A DNA stretch of 64,000 nucleotides, from positions 372,001 to 436,000 of the forward strand of contig CAVXUW010000002.1 of NCBI GenBank assembly GCA_963765105.1. Reading direction: 5' to 3'. Shown here in pieces: positions 52,945 to 62,080 of this stretch; the stretch's first letter is position 1; every line of letters begins with the position of its first letter. The notes under the pieces were generated by a model. That model saw only the letters and a list, made by a program, of their open reading frames with translations. It searched no databases and was not told the DNA's origin. The position numbers were made by a program, and so were the translations under genes. Origin of the DNA: CALMEC01 sp963765105 (GTDB lineage Bacteria > Actinomycetota > Thermoleophilia > Miltoncostaeales > Miltoncostaeaceae).

Positions 52945-53268
52945 ATGGGACGACCGCCAGTGATAGCGACCGACGACAAGCTGAGGCTTGTGTTGTCGGT
53001 GATCTCGGGTGAGATGACGATCGGCCAGGCCGCTCGGCACGGGAAGGTCAGCGAGCAGTCGGTGAGCCGTTGGAAGCAGCAGTTCCTCGCGGGTGGGAAG
53101 GATGGCCTCGCCGAGGGCGGCCGAAGCGGCATCAGCGATCCTCATGAGCGGGAGCTGCTTGCGGAGATCGAGGAGCTGAAGGCCGCCCTCGGCGAGGCGC
53201 ACGTCCAATTGCGGGTGTGGAAACGCTCGGCTGAGGGCCGTTTGGGCCCTTCGAGGACCTCGAGGTGA
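52945..53268 (+). CDS. IS3-type transposase OrfA (helix-turn-helix protein)
   Basis: A 107-residue DNA-binding subunit. The HTH is EMTIGQAARHGKVSEQSVSR followed by WKQQFLAGGKDGLAEGGR, and a leucine-zipper-like helix (ERELLAEIEELKAALGEAHV) follows, as in IS3-family OrfA. ATG 52945 with a GGGAGC ribosome site. Its TGA overlaps the orfB GTG by 4 nt, so OrfB may be made by re-initiation or, as in other IS3 elements, by frameshifting to an OrfAB fusion. Confidence 0.87.
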   Translation: MGRPPVIATDDKLRLVLSVISGEMTIGQAARHGKVSEQSVSRWKQQFLAGGKDGLAEGGRSGISDPHERELLAEIEELKAALGEAHVQLRVWKRSAEGRLGPSRTSR

Positions 53269-54212
53269 TCCGCACCGAGGCGGGGATGCCCACCGCGAGG
53301 TTCACGAGCCTGCTGAGCATCCCCGAGCGCACGTATCGGCGTTGGCAAGCCAGGGCCCGTGCCGGGCGGTCGACGCGGGGGCCGTGGCCGGCCCCGGCGC
53401 AGGACCGCGTCGAGGCGAAGCTGGTGGAGTTGGCTGATGCGTGGCCGGAGTGGGGTCACCGCAGACTCGTCGACCTCGCCCGCCTCGACGGGATGGAGCT
53501 GTCGGATTCCACGGCGTTGCGGGCCCTGAAACGCACCGGCCGTGTACTCAAACCGGATTACACCCGTGAGATACGGCGCCACGCCCACGCCCGCCGAGCG
53601 GCGTTCGTCGTGCCGCCCAGCGGACCCGATCAGGTGTGGCAGATGGACTTCACCGAATACGAAACCACCCAAGGTGGAACGTGGCGCATCGGCGGGTGCG
53701 CCGACTACTGGTCGAAGACGGAGCTGGGCTGGAACGTCACGACGACGCAAAACCACCAGGACGCGATCGCGGCGATACGCATCGCGATCGCGGAGGCCGA
53801 ACGGCTGCGCGGCGGCACACCGCTGCTCGAACAGTTGACGAACCCCGACACCGGGGAGCTACGGCCGATCGCGTTGGTCACCGACAACGGCCCCGCGTTC
53901 AAAGCAGGCGGGTTCGCCCGGTTCATCGACAGCCGTCCGGAACTGATCCACATCCGCACCCGCCGCAAGACCCCGCAGCAAAACGGCGTCAGGGAACGGG
54001 CGTTCGGGTCGCTGAAGTACGAGCGGCTCAACCGCGTCGACATCCCCGACGGACCCACGTTGGCCGACCACGTCGAGGACTACCGCCAGATCTTCAACTG
54101 GATCCGACCACACCAAGGCATCGACCGCCGACGACCGATGGACCTCTACCTCGCCCCGACCGGGGCCGCGACACCAACACAAAACGAGCCCGAAACCCTG
54201 CCAACTTCATGA
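53265..54212 (+). CDS. IS3-type transposase OrfB (DDE integrase)
   Basis: A 315-residue DDE transposase with the rve integrase core. Catalytic residues: Asp in VWQMDFTEYE, Asp in ALVTDNGPAFKAGG, Glu in NGVRERAFGSLKYERL. An N-terminal HTH region (RFTSLLSIPERTYRRWQARA) and the C-terminal FNWIRPHQGIDRRRPMDLYL complete the family pattern. The reading frame is intact and the element may be active. GTG 53265 is the start. Confidence 0.9.
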   Translation: MIRTEAGMPTARFTSLLSIPERTYRRWQARARAGRSTRGPWPAPAQDRVEAKLVELADAWPEWGHRRLVDLARLDGMELSDSTALRALKRTGRVLKPDYTREIRRHAHARRAAFVVPPSGPDQVWQMDFTEYETTQGGTWRIGGCADYWSKTELGWNVTTTQNHQDAIAAIRIAIAEAERLRGGTPLLEQLTNPDTGELRPIALVTDNGPAFKAGGFARFIDSRPELIHIRTRRKTPQQNGVRERAFGSLKYERLNRVDIPDGPTLADHVEDYRQIFNWIRPHQGIDRRRPMDLYLAPTGAATPTQNEPETLPTS

Positions 54213-54244
54213 AGCAGGACAATCCCGGTCGTGGGGTCGGTTGG

Positions 54245-54667
54245 GGTTGTCGTGTCCCATTAAGCCCCTGTCACCGGCGGGGGACATCGGCTCCCCCACA
54301 AGGCGTCGATCACCGGGTAGAGCCTTTTGGGGAGACCCCCTCGCTCAAGAACACCTCGACGACCTTCCGCGACACCGCAAGCCCCGTCTCGATCTGAGCG
54401 ATCCGACGCTTCGCCACCGCCAACTCCAGTGCTTGGTCGGTGCTCGCCGAGGCAACTTCACCGCGATCGAGCTTCTCCCGGCGCAACCAGTTGTAGATCG
54501 TCGCTTGGTCATCCCGAACTCGCGGCCGGCTGCCCCGTGCGCGTCCCGGAGCGAGCAAGCTCGATCACCTGGCGGCGGATCTCAGCGGGGTATCTACGAG
54601 GCATAACGGGCTCGCTTCCCGCCAACACTCTAGAAACCCGACTCTACGAAACCGGGGTCAGATCGAA
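54245..54667 (-). mobile_element. Fragment of a second IS3-type element with decayed orfA
   Basis: On the minus strand from ATG 54604: MPRRYPAEIRRQVIELARSG, then a frameshift, EFGM, another frame, ATIYNWLRREKLDRGEV, STDQALELAVAKRRIAQIET, VSRKVVEVFLSEGVSPKG, and a last shift to LYPVIDAL. This is an IS3-family orfA broken by at least three indels. The outer end (54605-54667) contains GATCTGACCCCGGTTTCGTA continuing GAGTCGGG, as in IS ends. No orfB follows; the complete IS begins 24 nt away. Confidence 0.75.
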
Positions 54668-54709
54668 CCGTCTAGGAAACCCGGGGCGGTTCAGTCAGCC
54701 CATGTTGCG

Positions 54710-56384
54710 CTACCCCTGAACCTCACGGAATGCCGGGTCACGCCAAGTCGCTCGCCGCTGACGGTTGGAGGCGACGAGCACCAGGGTATATTTGCCGCGA
54801 CGCAGGCCGGTCGTGCGGATGCGCATCGTGAAGCGGCCGGCGCCGGTGCGGATGTTGGCGCTGTTGATGCGGGCTGAGGTTTGGACGCCGCGTGCGCGGC
54901 GGATCTGGCCGCGAACTCGGGCGGAGCTATGAGATTTCCCTTCACGACCAAGGTGTTGCCGCGACGGGTGACCCGCAACACGCGGAGTGAGGTGCGGGCG
55001 TGGCGTTTGCGGGTTGAGCCGTCGCGGGTGGGGTGGCGGCGACGGCGGAACGCCGGTGGCGGCCAGGGCGGCGTCGGTGTTGACGAGTCCGCGCCGTAGT
55101 CGGCGTCGGGGCCGGGGGCTCCGCGGTCAGTTGCGCTGGCGCGAAGCGATCTCGCGAGGGCGTCCGGGTGAGAGGTCGGCGGCGCACTTGCTTCAGCAGC
55201 GCGATGGTGCCCGCAACGTGCGGGGCGGCCATCGAGGTGCCCGAGTACACGCCGTAGCCGTTGCCCACGGTTGATGTGATGCCCACGCCGGGGGCGGTGA
55301 GGTCGGGCTTTGCGAGGGTGGTGAGTGCGCCGCCCAGGTTCCAGGTCACTGAACCGCGGCTGGTGTTGGCCCACACCTGGCCGTTTGGTTCGGATGCGCC
55401 AACGGCGATGACCTCGGGGTAGCTGGCTGGGTTGCCGAGCTGGCCCGGGGCGTTGCCCGAGCCGAAGACGGGGGTGATGCCCATGGCCACCCAGCGCTGC
55501 ACCATCGGACGAAACCACTCGTTGCTTGCGCCCACCGCGGCCCACGAGTTGTTGATGACGGTGGGGTAGTCGGCGGTGACCGGGTCGCCGTCCGGGTCGG
55601 TCATCCACTCGGCCGCGGCCAGCAGATCGGCGCCCGAGGCGGTGCCGTCGGCGCGAATGGCCTTGGCCACCACGGCCTGAGCGCCGGGGGCGATACCAAT
55701 GGGCTGGCCGGTCACATTGCGGGCCACCATCGTCCCAATTGTGTGCGTGCCGTGGCCGTTATCGTCGTACGGATTGGGTTGGCCGCCCACGAAGTCACGC
55801 CAGGCGGCGATGGACCCCGCCAGCTCCGGGTTGGTTGCGTCAACCCCGGTGTCGATGCTGCCAACCCGAACACCGGCCCCGGTGACGCCGAAACGGGTGC
55901 GTGCGCTGCGCGCGCTGATGGCGTCGATGCCCCAGCCGCCCTGGGCGTCCTCGGCGGTCCCGGTCACGCGGATGGTGGGGTTCAGCTCGATCGTTGCGAC
56001 GGCTGGGTCTGCGGCCAGCTCGGCCAGCTCGTCACGGTTGATCTGAGCCGAGAACGCATTGATGAGCCAGAAGCGTCGTACGGGTCCGTCGACCGCGTCG
56101 GTCACCTCCGCCTGGGTTGCTGCGGCGGTACGACGCAGCGCGCGGATGAGCGCCGTTGGGCGGCCCGCGTAGAGGTCGTCATTGACCTGTTGTGTGAGGG
56201 TGATCAGTACGGAGGCTTCCGAACTTTTTGTCGCGAGCCCCGCCTCAACCGCACTACTGACAGTGGCCCCGCGTGCCAGCCCGGGGGCTGCGAACGCGGC
56301 GGTGAGTGCCAATATGGTTGAAGCGAGGGTCGCGACGCCGCGGCCTCCATGCCGCTCACCCAGGCGATCCATGCCTGAGTTCAT
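54710..56384 (-). pseudogene. Secreted subtilisin-like protease with frameshifted C-terminus
   Basis: An exported S8 protease: leader ILALTAAFAAPGLARGA, an inhibitor-like propeptide (about 50-140, SSEASVLITLTQQVNDDLYA), then Asp in GSIDTGVDA, His in NGHGTHTIGTM, Asn in VFGSGNAPG and Ser in SGTSMAAPHVAG. After IALLKQ (about 55195) the frame changes several times: DALARSLRASATDRGAPGP, GLVNTDAALAATGVP, LRVLRVTRRGNTLVVKGNL and INSANIRTGAGRFTMRIRTT occur in different frames, ending at TAG 54712-54710. The catalytic domain is whole, so the 480-residue product (stop 54942) could still work. Confidence 0.78.
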
Positions 56385-56488
56385 GCGTTAGACGTATCGG
56401 TGTCTCAGGGTGCTCCCCAATCCCGCATGATGAGTGAGTCCACCCTCCCGCGGGCAAGGGACAGGGGCTCCCCGGCTATGGTTATCCC

Positions 56489-56923
56489 ATGCCGGTCTTT
56501 ATCTGCCCCGGATGTGGGCGCCGCGTCACAGGTGATCGACACCACGGCCACCAGCCGCGGGGCTGCTCGTCGTGTGGTTTTGGCTTCATGTTCGAGCTGC
56601 TCGACGACTACTTCCCGAGTCCGAAGACCGCCCTCGTCGTATGCGATCACGCGCAGAAAGTTCTTGCGGTGGGGCATGCGTCGTCGGCCGTCACTGGCTA
56701 CCAGGAACGCGATCTCCTTGGCCACAGCCTCGCCGATCGCCTCCAGATGCGTTTTGTGGACGACGATCCGGCCGCTCGGAGCCTCGAGTGGGGCATTCGC
56801 GTGATGGGCGTCGAGTGCACGTTCCGGCCAAAAGGAGTCGACATCGATCGAACCGCCACCGCAGATTTCTTCCCGGCATATGACGATGACGGTGGCCTCT
56901 TGGTTGCCCTCACTCCGAAATAG
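56489..56923 (+). CDS. Zinc-ribbon plus PAS-like protein
   Basis: A 144-residue protein starting MPVFICPGCGRRVTGDRHHG. Two CxxC pairs (CPGC, CSSC) spaced 20 residues apart form a zinc ribbon. Then FELLDDYFPSPKTALVVCDH and AVTGYQERDLLGHSLADRL read like a PAS sensor domain (the VTGYxxxDLLG is a PAS signature), ending ADFFPAYDDDGGLLVALTPK. No output domain is attached. It lies 15 nt before the aldo-keto reductase gene on the same strand. Ligand and partner unknown. Confidence 0.7.
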   Translation: MPVFICPGCGRRVTGDRHHGHQPRGCSSCGFGFMFELLDDYFPSPKTALVVCDHAQKVLAVGHASSAVTGYQERDLLGHSLADRLQMRFVDDDPAARSLEWGIRVMGVECTFRPKGVDIDRTATADFFPAYDDDGGLLVALTPK

Positions 56924-56938
56924 ATGGAGGCCCAATAG

Positions 56939-57949
56939 ATGGAGACCCGTCGACTTGGCGCCACCGAGTTTGATCTCTCGGTCATCGGCCTTGGTACCTG
57001 GGTGTTCGGTGGGCGATGGGGCGGGGCCGATGACGCAGACTCAATCGCCGCCTGCCACGCATCGATCGACGCCGGGGTCAACTGGATCGATACCGCGGAC
57101 ATCTACGGGCAACACCGTGCCGAACGGCTCGTGGGGCAGGTCCTCAAGGACCGCCGGGACGACGTCATCGTCGCGACGAAATGTGGTGTGGCGTGGACGA
57201 TGGAGCCGACGCTTCAGATCTGGCGCGAAGCGCGCGGTGACTACATCCGCCGCGCCGTCGACAACAACCTCACGGCTCTCGGCATCGACGTCATTGACAT
57301 CTTTCAGGTGCACTGGCCCGTCGCCGGCGTTGCCGCCGAGGAAACCATGGACGCCATGGTCGAGCTTAAGACTGCGGGAAAGATTCGGGCGATCGGCGTG
57401 TCGAACTACCATCTCGCCGAGCTCGAAGCGGCCGGCGCGGCTGGGCCGCTCGACAGCTTTCAGGTGGGCTACCACCTGATGCGCCGAGACATCGAGAATG
57501 GTGAGCTTCCCTGGTGCGGTGAACACAATGTCGGTGTGTTGGCCTACGGTCCGTTGGCCCATGGGTTGCTCACCGGCAAGATGAATGTGTCGACCACGTT
57601 TGCGGAGAACGACTGGAGACGCGACAGCGAGCTTTTCTCCGACGACGCCTTCGCCGAACGGGTGGCGGTTGTCGCCGAGCTGGGACACATCGCCGACGAC
57701 GCCGGGCGTCCCGGTGGCGTTGCGGAGCTGGCAGTGGCGTGGGTGCTGCGACGACCCGAGGTGACCTCCGCCATCATCGGTGCGCGAAACGCCGCCCAAG
57801 CGACGGCCAATGCCGCCCTGGCAGGACGGCCGCTCAGCGACGATGAAGCGGCTGCCATCGATGCTGTCCTCGCCCAACATCCCGACGCCTCGCGACCCTA
57901 CGGTCACGGCGAACCCCCCGACCGAAGCGATGCCGAAGCCGTCGCGTAA
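56939..57949 (+). CDS. Aldo/keto reductase
   Basis: An NADPH-dependent oxidoreductase of the AKR superfamily with TIM-barrel fold. The catalytic tetrad is visible: Asp and Tyr in NWIDTADIYGQHRAE, Lys in VIVATKCG, His in DIFQVHWPVAG. The NADPH site includes RAIGVSNYHL and the C-terminal SAIIGARNAAQATANAA. Length 336 fits the AKR11/12-like group. ATG 56939; the upstream PAS-like gene is probably in the same transcript. Substrate unknown. Confidence 0.9.
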   Translation: METRRLGATEFDLSVIGLGTWVFGGRWGGADDADSIAACHASIDAGVNWIDTADIYGQHRAERLVGQVLKDRRDDVIVATKCGVAWTMEPTLQIWREARGDYIRRAVDNNLTALGIDVIDIFQVHWPVAGVAAEETMDAMVELKTAGKIRAIGVSNYHLAELEAAGAAGPLDSFQVGYHLMRRDIENGELPWCGEHNVGVLAYGPLAHGLLTGKMNVSTTFAENDWRRDSELFSDDAFAERVAVVAELGHIADDAGRPGGVAELAVAWVLRRPEVTSAIIGARNAAQATANAALAGRPLSDDEAAAIDAVLAQHPDASRPYGHGEPPDRSDAEAVA

Positions 57950-57996
57950 GGCGGCGTCATTGCCGGGATGCGCACGTTCTGTCACGATGCAACGCG

Positions 57997-58470
57997 ATGG
58001 CCACGCAAGGTCCACTACGCCGAAGTTCTGACAGTCGGCCGCGCTCCGCACTCTTCGGCCCGACCCCGGGCGCGATCGCTCCGGTAGCGCGTCCCGAGTT
58101 TCTGAAGTCGCTCGACCATGCGCTGGAGTCCGCTCGCCGGGGCCGGCGGTTCGTGACGCTGATCGTGGTGGATCTCAAGCCCGAATCCGAGGAGGATTTG
58201 GTTTCGCGGATGGCGACCGCAGTGCGCTTGATGATCCGTGAGACCGATGCGATGTGGCGTACCGGGCCACGTTCCATCACAGTGCTTCTCGCCGATGCGG
58301 ATGGCCCCAGCGCGGAACCGGCACTCGCACGTCTGCGTCTGCGTTTGCGCGCCGAGGCGCCGGTGTCGCTGTCTATTGGCCGTGCCACTGCTGCCCCGGG
58401 AATCGATCCACGCTCACTGATCGATCTGGCCAAGGCCGATCGACGTGAGCTGACGATCGCTCCCGGCTAG
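57997..58470 (+). CDS. Degenerate GGDEF-like protein
   Basis: A 157-residue protein that follows a diguanylate cyclase fold without its active site. FLKSLDHALESARRGRRFVT and LIVVDLKPESEEDL match the first strands (normally LLLIDLDxFKxIND), SRMATAVRLMIRETDAMWRT leads to the place of GGDEF, where GPRSITVLLADAD stands, and VSLSIGRATA is the usual SxG strand. GGDEF and the metal Asp are missing, so it cannot make c-di-GMP; it may bind a nucleotide or be a relic. Its stop overlaps the mepA stop by 4 nt, converging. Confidence 0.6.
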   Translation: MATQGPLRRSSDSRPRSALFGPTPGAIAPVARPEFLKSLDHALESARRGRRFVTLIVVDLKPESEEDLVSRMATAVRLMIRETDAMWRTGPRSITVLLADADGPSAEPALARLRLRLRAEAPVSLSIGRATAAPGIDPRSLIDLAKADRRELTIAPG

Positions 58471-59105
58471 GGAGACACGGTCACTGCAGGTGGCCGAGGC
58501 AGTCGCACATGAAGGTGGTCGTCATGGTTTCTGAGGGTCTGAACGACCCGCGGCTTTCCCCGTGGGTCGAGCCCGACGCGTGGTCCGACGTAAACGACGT
58601 GCGCCCCCGCCGCCACGAATCGGTCCAGGAGCTCCTGCGCGCGCTCGGCATCGACATCGTCGACTGACGACGGCGGCAGCTCTTGGCCGTCCCACCGGGG
58701 GAAATACACGTCGACGTCGCGGCCGCTTTGGTGGCTGGCGTGTCCGATGCCGCCGAAGCGTTTGCCGAAGTCGCCGCCGGATGGCCGGCTGAGATCGCCG
58801 ACGACGACGCGCGGCCAGTCCGGGTGCGCCGCGCGGTAGTCGTCGATGACACAGAGCGTCGTGCGCACCAAGGTGTCTGTTCCCCACAGCCGACGCGGTG
58901 CGTTCGGCAGCGTGTCGCGCACGGGATGGTAGGTCACGTGATTGGGTCCCCCGACAGGAAGTTGCACCCCATCTCGTAGGCGCCCACGAAAGGGCTTGCC
59001 CAGCGAGACCGACCTGCGCCAGGCAATAGGAGTCGACTCCGACGCCACGACCGGCTCGCATCCGGTGAGCGAGAGAGCAGCGACCGCGATCGCACTGAGG
59101 ACCAT
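58467..59105 (-). CDS. mepA: Penicillin-insensitive murein endopeptidase-like lipoprotein (MepA, LAS family)
   Basis: A zinc endopeptidase of the LAS/M74 type, which cuts peptide cross-links in murein. Metal and catalytic residues lie in GIGHASHQSGRDVDVYF and NHDDHLHVRL. The start ATG 59105 has GGGAGG 8 nt upstream and gives MVLSAIAVAALSLTGCEP, a lipoprotein leader with a good lipobox (LTGC). The mature protein has about 195 residues. The frame is open further to 59306 but with a different character. Confidence 0.83.
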   Translation of the reverse strand: MVLSAIAVAALSLTGCEPVVASESTPIAWRRSVSLGKPFRGRLRDGVQLPVGGPNHVTYHPVRDTLPNAPRRLWGTDTLVRTTLCVIDDYRAAHPDWPRVVVGDLSRPSGGDFGKRFGGIGHASHQSGRDVDVYFPRWDGQELPPSSVDDVDAERAQELLDRFVAAGAHVVYVGPRVGLDPRGKPRVVQTLRNHDDHLHVRLPRPPAVTVSP

Positions 59106-59218
59106 ATGCATACCCTCCCGCATCTCATCGTCCCGGCCAAACCGGTTCGGTAGGGGTTGTCGGTATTGACGAGCTCTCGCGCGGGCATGATTCACTCTTT
59201 CCCCAGAAGGAGAACGGC

Positions 59219-60109
59219 ATGAAGGTTGCGGTAATTGGGGCGACGGGACTGATCGGTCGTCAGGTGGTGGCTGCACTCGTCGCTCGCGGCGATACGGCCG
59301 TGGCACTGGTGCGAACCGATCGATCCATTGATGGGGCGCATGTCGTCGTCTGGGACCCCGCAGACGGCTCTGTCCCCGATGGTGCGCTCGCTGGATGCGA
59401 CGCGATCATCAACCTGGCCGGCGAGCCGATCGGCCAGCGATGGAACGCCCGGGTCAAGAAGGCGTTGGTCTCAAGCCGTGTCGAACTGACAACGGCGGTT
59501 GTGGCCGCGATCGGATCGTCCGGACCCCGCGTGCTGATCAATGCCAGCGCAGTTGGCTACTACGGCAATCGCGACGAACCGGTGGATGAGACCTCGGCCC
59601 CGGGGAGTGGGTTCCTTCCTGACCTGTGCCAACGCTGGGAAGCGGCCGCGATGACGGCGCGTGCCGACGGCGTGCGTGTGGTGCTTCTTCGCACCGGGGT
59701 GGTGCTCGCAACCGCCGGGGGCGCGCTTCCGCAGATGCTCGGACCGGCCAAGGTCGGGCTCGGCGGTCCCATCGCCGGCGGCAAGCAGTGGTTCCCCTGG
59801 GTACACCTCGACGACGCCGTGGGAATCATTCTCCTGGCTCTCGACTCGCAAATAGACGGTCCCGTCAACATCGTCGCGCCGGGCATTGTGCGCCAAGGGG
59901 ACTTTGCAAAGGCGCTCGGTCGGGCGATCGGACGTCCCGCGGTCGCACCGACACCGGCCTTTGCCATCAAGGTGATCCTCGGCGAAGGGGCACAAGTCGT
60001 GCTCGACGGCCAGAACGTCGTACCGGCCGTCGCCCTCAAAGCGGGCTACCAGTTCCACTTCGCCACACCCGACGAGGCGCTTGAGGACATCCTCAGTAAG
60101 GACGACTAG
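59219..60109 (+). CDS. TIGR01777-family NAD-dependent epimerase/dehydratase-like protein
   Basis: A 296-residue SDR protein of the TIGR01777 (YfcH) group. NAD-binding GATGLIGRQVV at the N-terminus, DAIINLAGEPIGQRWN, VLINASAVGYYGNRDEP with Ser/Tyr at the active site, and WFPWVHLDDAVGIILLAL are group signatures. The DUF1731 tail contains KVILGEGAQVVLDGQNVVPA. Substrate unknown. ATG 59219 follows AGAAGGAGAA. Confidence 0.92.
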   Translation: MKVAVIGATGLIGRQVVAALVARGDTAVALVRTDRSIDGAHVVVWDPADGSVPDGALAGCDAIINLAGEPIGQRWNARVKKALVSSRVELTTAVVAAIGSSGPRVLINASAVGYYGNRDEPVDETSAPGSGFLPDLCQRWEAAAMTARADGVRVVLLRTGVVLATAGGALPQMLGPAKVGLGGPIAGGKQWFPWVHLDDAVGIILLALDSQIDGPVNIVAPGIVRQGDFAKALGRAIGRPAVAPTPAFAIKVILGEGAQVVLDGQNVVPAVALKAGYQFHFATPDEALEDILSKDD

Positions 60110-60381
60110 CGTAAGTCGTCGCCGGGGAAGAGGCGTTTGAGCTCACCCTCGAGCACCAGCCAGTTCTCGCGCACATAGGTGCTGGCAACGTGGTACCGCG
60201 CCCCCGGGAGGCTGCGCGCCAGCTTCACCATGTCCCCGTCCGGGGTGCGCTGTTCCTGCATGTCGGCCAGCATGTTGCGGTACTCGCCGATCATGGTGGC
60301 CATCTCGAAGTGCTTCAGCATCTGCTGATCCAGCAGACGATCAACGGTCTCGAACGGGTCCGGGGATTGTGTGTTCGCCAT
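60106..60381 (-). CDS. Small conserved cytoplasmic protein, function unknown
   Basis: A 91-residue protein (MANTQSPDPFETVDRLLDQQ, MLKHFEMATMIGEYRNMLAD, then KLARSLPGARYHVASTYVRE, WLVLEGELKRLFPGDDL). It is helical and has no membrane segment or Cys. I recognise no family. The stop overlaps the epimerase stop by 4 nt on the opposite strand. ATG 60381; no strong ribosome site. Confidence 0.6.
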   Translation of the reverse strand: MANTQSPDPFETVDRLLDQQMLKHFEMATMIGEYRNMLADMQEQRTPDGDMVKLARSLPGARYHVASTYVRENWLVLEGELKRLFPGDDLR

Positions 60382-60486
60382 CACGTCAATTCTAGTGACC
60401 GCAGGCGAGGTCGGAGCGCCGGGTCGGGCTGCGACGAACGACACGGGGTGGGAGACTGACGTGGCAATCGTCTCCAGGAGACACCG

Positions 60487-62031
60487 ATGATCCTCACCAG
60501 CCCGTCGCCGTCCGTCGAGATCCCCAGCGTTCCGCTGGCGGACTACATTTTGGAGCACGCACATCGCTGGGCCGATGGCGTTGCGCTGATCGACGGTAGC
60601 GACGGCCGGGAGGTGACCTACGCGGCCCTGTGTCGGGACGTGAATGCCGTCGCAGTCGGTCTGGCCGAGCACGGGCTCGCGCCCGGTGGCGTTGTCGGCA
60701 TCTTCGCGCAGAATGTGGTCGAGTATCCGGCCGCGTTCCTCGGCGTGACGCGTGCGGGAGGCACGAACACCACCATCAACGCCCTTGCGACCGAGTCCGA
60801 AGCGGCCGATCAACTGCGGCGTTCCGGTGCCCGACTGCTGATCACCACCGAAGCGCTTGCCGATCGGGCCGTGCCCGCAGCCGCGGAAGCGGGCATCCCG
60901 CTCATCGGCATCGGTGAGGTACCCGGGGCGCGTCCGTTCGACCACCTGCTCGCGGCGCCCGGCTCACCCCGGCCCGTCGCCATCGACACGTCGACGCACC
61001 TCGCATCGCTTCCCTACTCATCGGGCACCACCGGCCTTCCCAAGGCGGTGATGCTCACGCATCGCAACCTCATCGCCAACGTCGCACAAACCGGGCCAGG
61101 ATTGGCCATCGACGCCGACGATGTGCTCATCGCGATCCTTCCCTTCTTTCACATCTACGGCCAGACCGTCGTGATGAACGCCGCGCTCCGTGTGGGGGCC
61201 ACCATCGTGACGCTCCCACGCTTCGATCTGGAGGTCTTTCTCGGCACGATCGAGCGCTACCGTGTCACGCGTGCGTTTGTTGCGCCGCCGGTGGTCCTGG
61301 CGTTGGCCAAACATCCGCTCGTTGAGCGTTTCGATCTGACGTCGCTCGATGAGGTCTTCTCTGGCGCGGCGCCTCTGGGGGCTGACTTGGCAGAGGATGC
61401 CGCTGCTCGGCTGGGATGCCCCGTCGTCCAGGGCTACGGCCTGACCGAGGCAAGTCCGGTCCTCACACTCGTCGACCATGAGGGAACGAACCGCCCTGGG
61501 TCGATTGGCCCCCTTGTTCCCAACACCGAAGCCCGAATCGTCGACCCAGAGTCGGGTACCGACGTTGCTGCCGGGGATACCGGCGAGCTGCTCGTCCGGG
61601 GACCACAGGTGATGATCGGGTACCTCAACGACCCGGATGCCACCGCTGCGACGTTGGACGACGACGGCTGGCTTCGCACGGGGGATATCGTGGTTGCCGA
61701 CGCCGACGGGTGGTTCACCGTCGTCGACCGGGCAAAGGAGCTCATCAAGTACAAGGGCTACCAGGTCGCCCCGGCTGAGCTCGAGGCACTGCTCGTGACA
61801 CATCCGCAGGTCGCCGACGCCTGCGTCATTGGTGTCCCCGATCCCGAAGCCGGGGAGAATCCGAAGGCTTTTATCGTCGCGTCCGGCGATCTTGAGGCGG
61901 GTGCCCTGATCGCCTGGGTGGCCGAACGTGTCGCACCCTATAAGCGAATCCGTCTCGTGGAGTTCATCGACGAGATCCCCAAGTCGGCGAGCGGCAAGAT
62001 TCTCCGCCGCCTCCTTGCGGGACGCACCTAG
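60487..62031 (+). CDS. AMP-dependent acyl/aryl-CoA ligase (4-coumarate-CoA ligase-like)
   Basis: An adenylate-forming ligase that activates a carboxylic acid with ATP and joins it to CoA. Core motifs: A3 YSSGTTGLPKAVMLTHRN, A5 VQGYGLTEASPV, A7 DDDGWLRTGDIVVAD, A8 ELIKYKGYQVAPAELEALL, and A10 PKSASGKILRRLL with the catalytic Lys. Length 514 and the LPFFHIYGQ segment fit the 4-coumarate/medium-chain group. Substrate not predictable. ATG 60487 follows CAGGAGACACCG. Confidence 0.9.
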   Translation: MILTSPSPSVEIPSVPLADYILEHAHRWADGVALIDGSDGREVTYAALCRDVNAVAVGLAEHGLAPGGVVGIFAQNVVEYPAAFLGVTRAGGTNTTINALATESEAADQLRRSGARLLITTEALADRAVPAAAEAGIPLIGIGEVPGARPFDHLLAAPGSPRPVAIDTSTHLASLPYSSGTTGLPKAVMLTHRNLIANVAQTGPGLAIDADDVLIAILPFFHIYGQTVVMNAALRVGATIVTLPRFDLEVFLGTIERYRVTRAFVAPPVVLALAKHPLVERFDLTSLDEVFSGAAPLGADLAEDAAARLGCPVVQGYGLTEASPVLTLVDHEGTNRPGSIGPLVPNTEARIVDPESGTDVAAGDTGELLVRGPQVMIGYLNDPDATAATLDDDGWLRTGDIVVADADGWFTVVDRAKELIKYKGYQVAPAELEALLVTHPQVADACVIGVPDPEAGENPKAFIVASGDLEAGALIAWVAERVAPYKRIRLVEFIDEIPKSASGKILRRLLAGRT

Positions 62032-62080
62032 CGCGTATTCCGTCGTGCCAGTCCGTCCGCTAACCTGAGATTGAACTCGC

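Larger units (their letters stand above)
52883..54221 (+). mobile_element. Complete IS3-family-like insertion sequence, 1339 bp
   Basis: Ends are imperfect inverted repeats: left TGTCCCGCTTCAAGAAACGT (52883) continuing TGGCAGGGT, right (minus strand from 54221) TGTCCTGCTTCATGAAGTTG continuing GCAGGGT. orfA and orfB overlap by 4 nt. I see no short direct repeat flanking it: left ...CGCCGG, right ATCCCGG.... So one side may be rearranged, in line with the missing front of the Rhs gene. A truncated relative lies at 43933. Confidence 0.88.
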
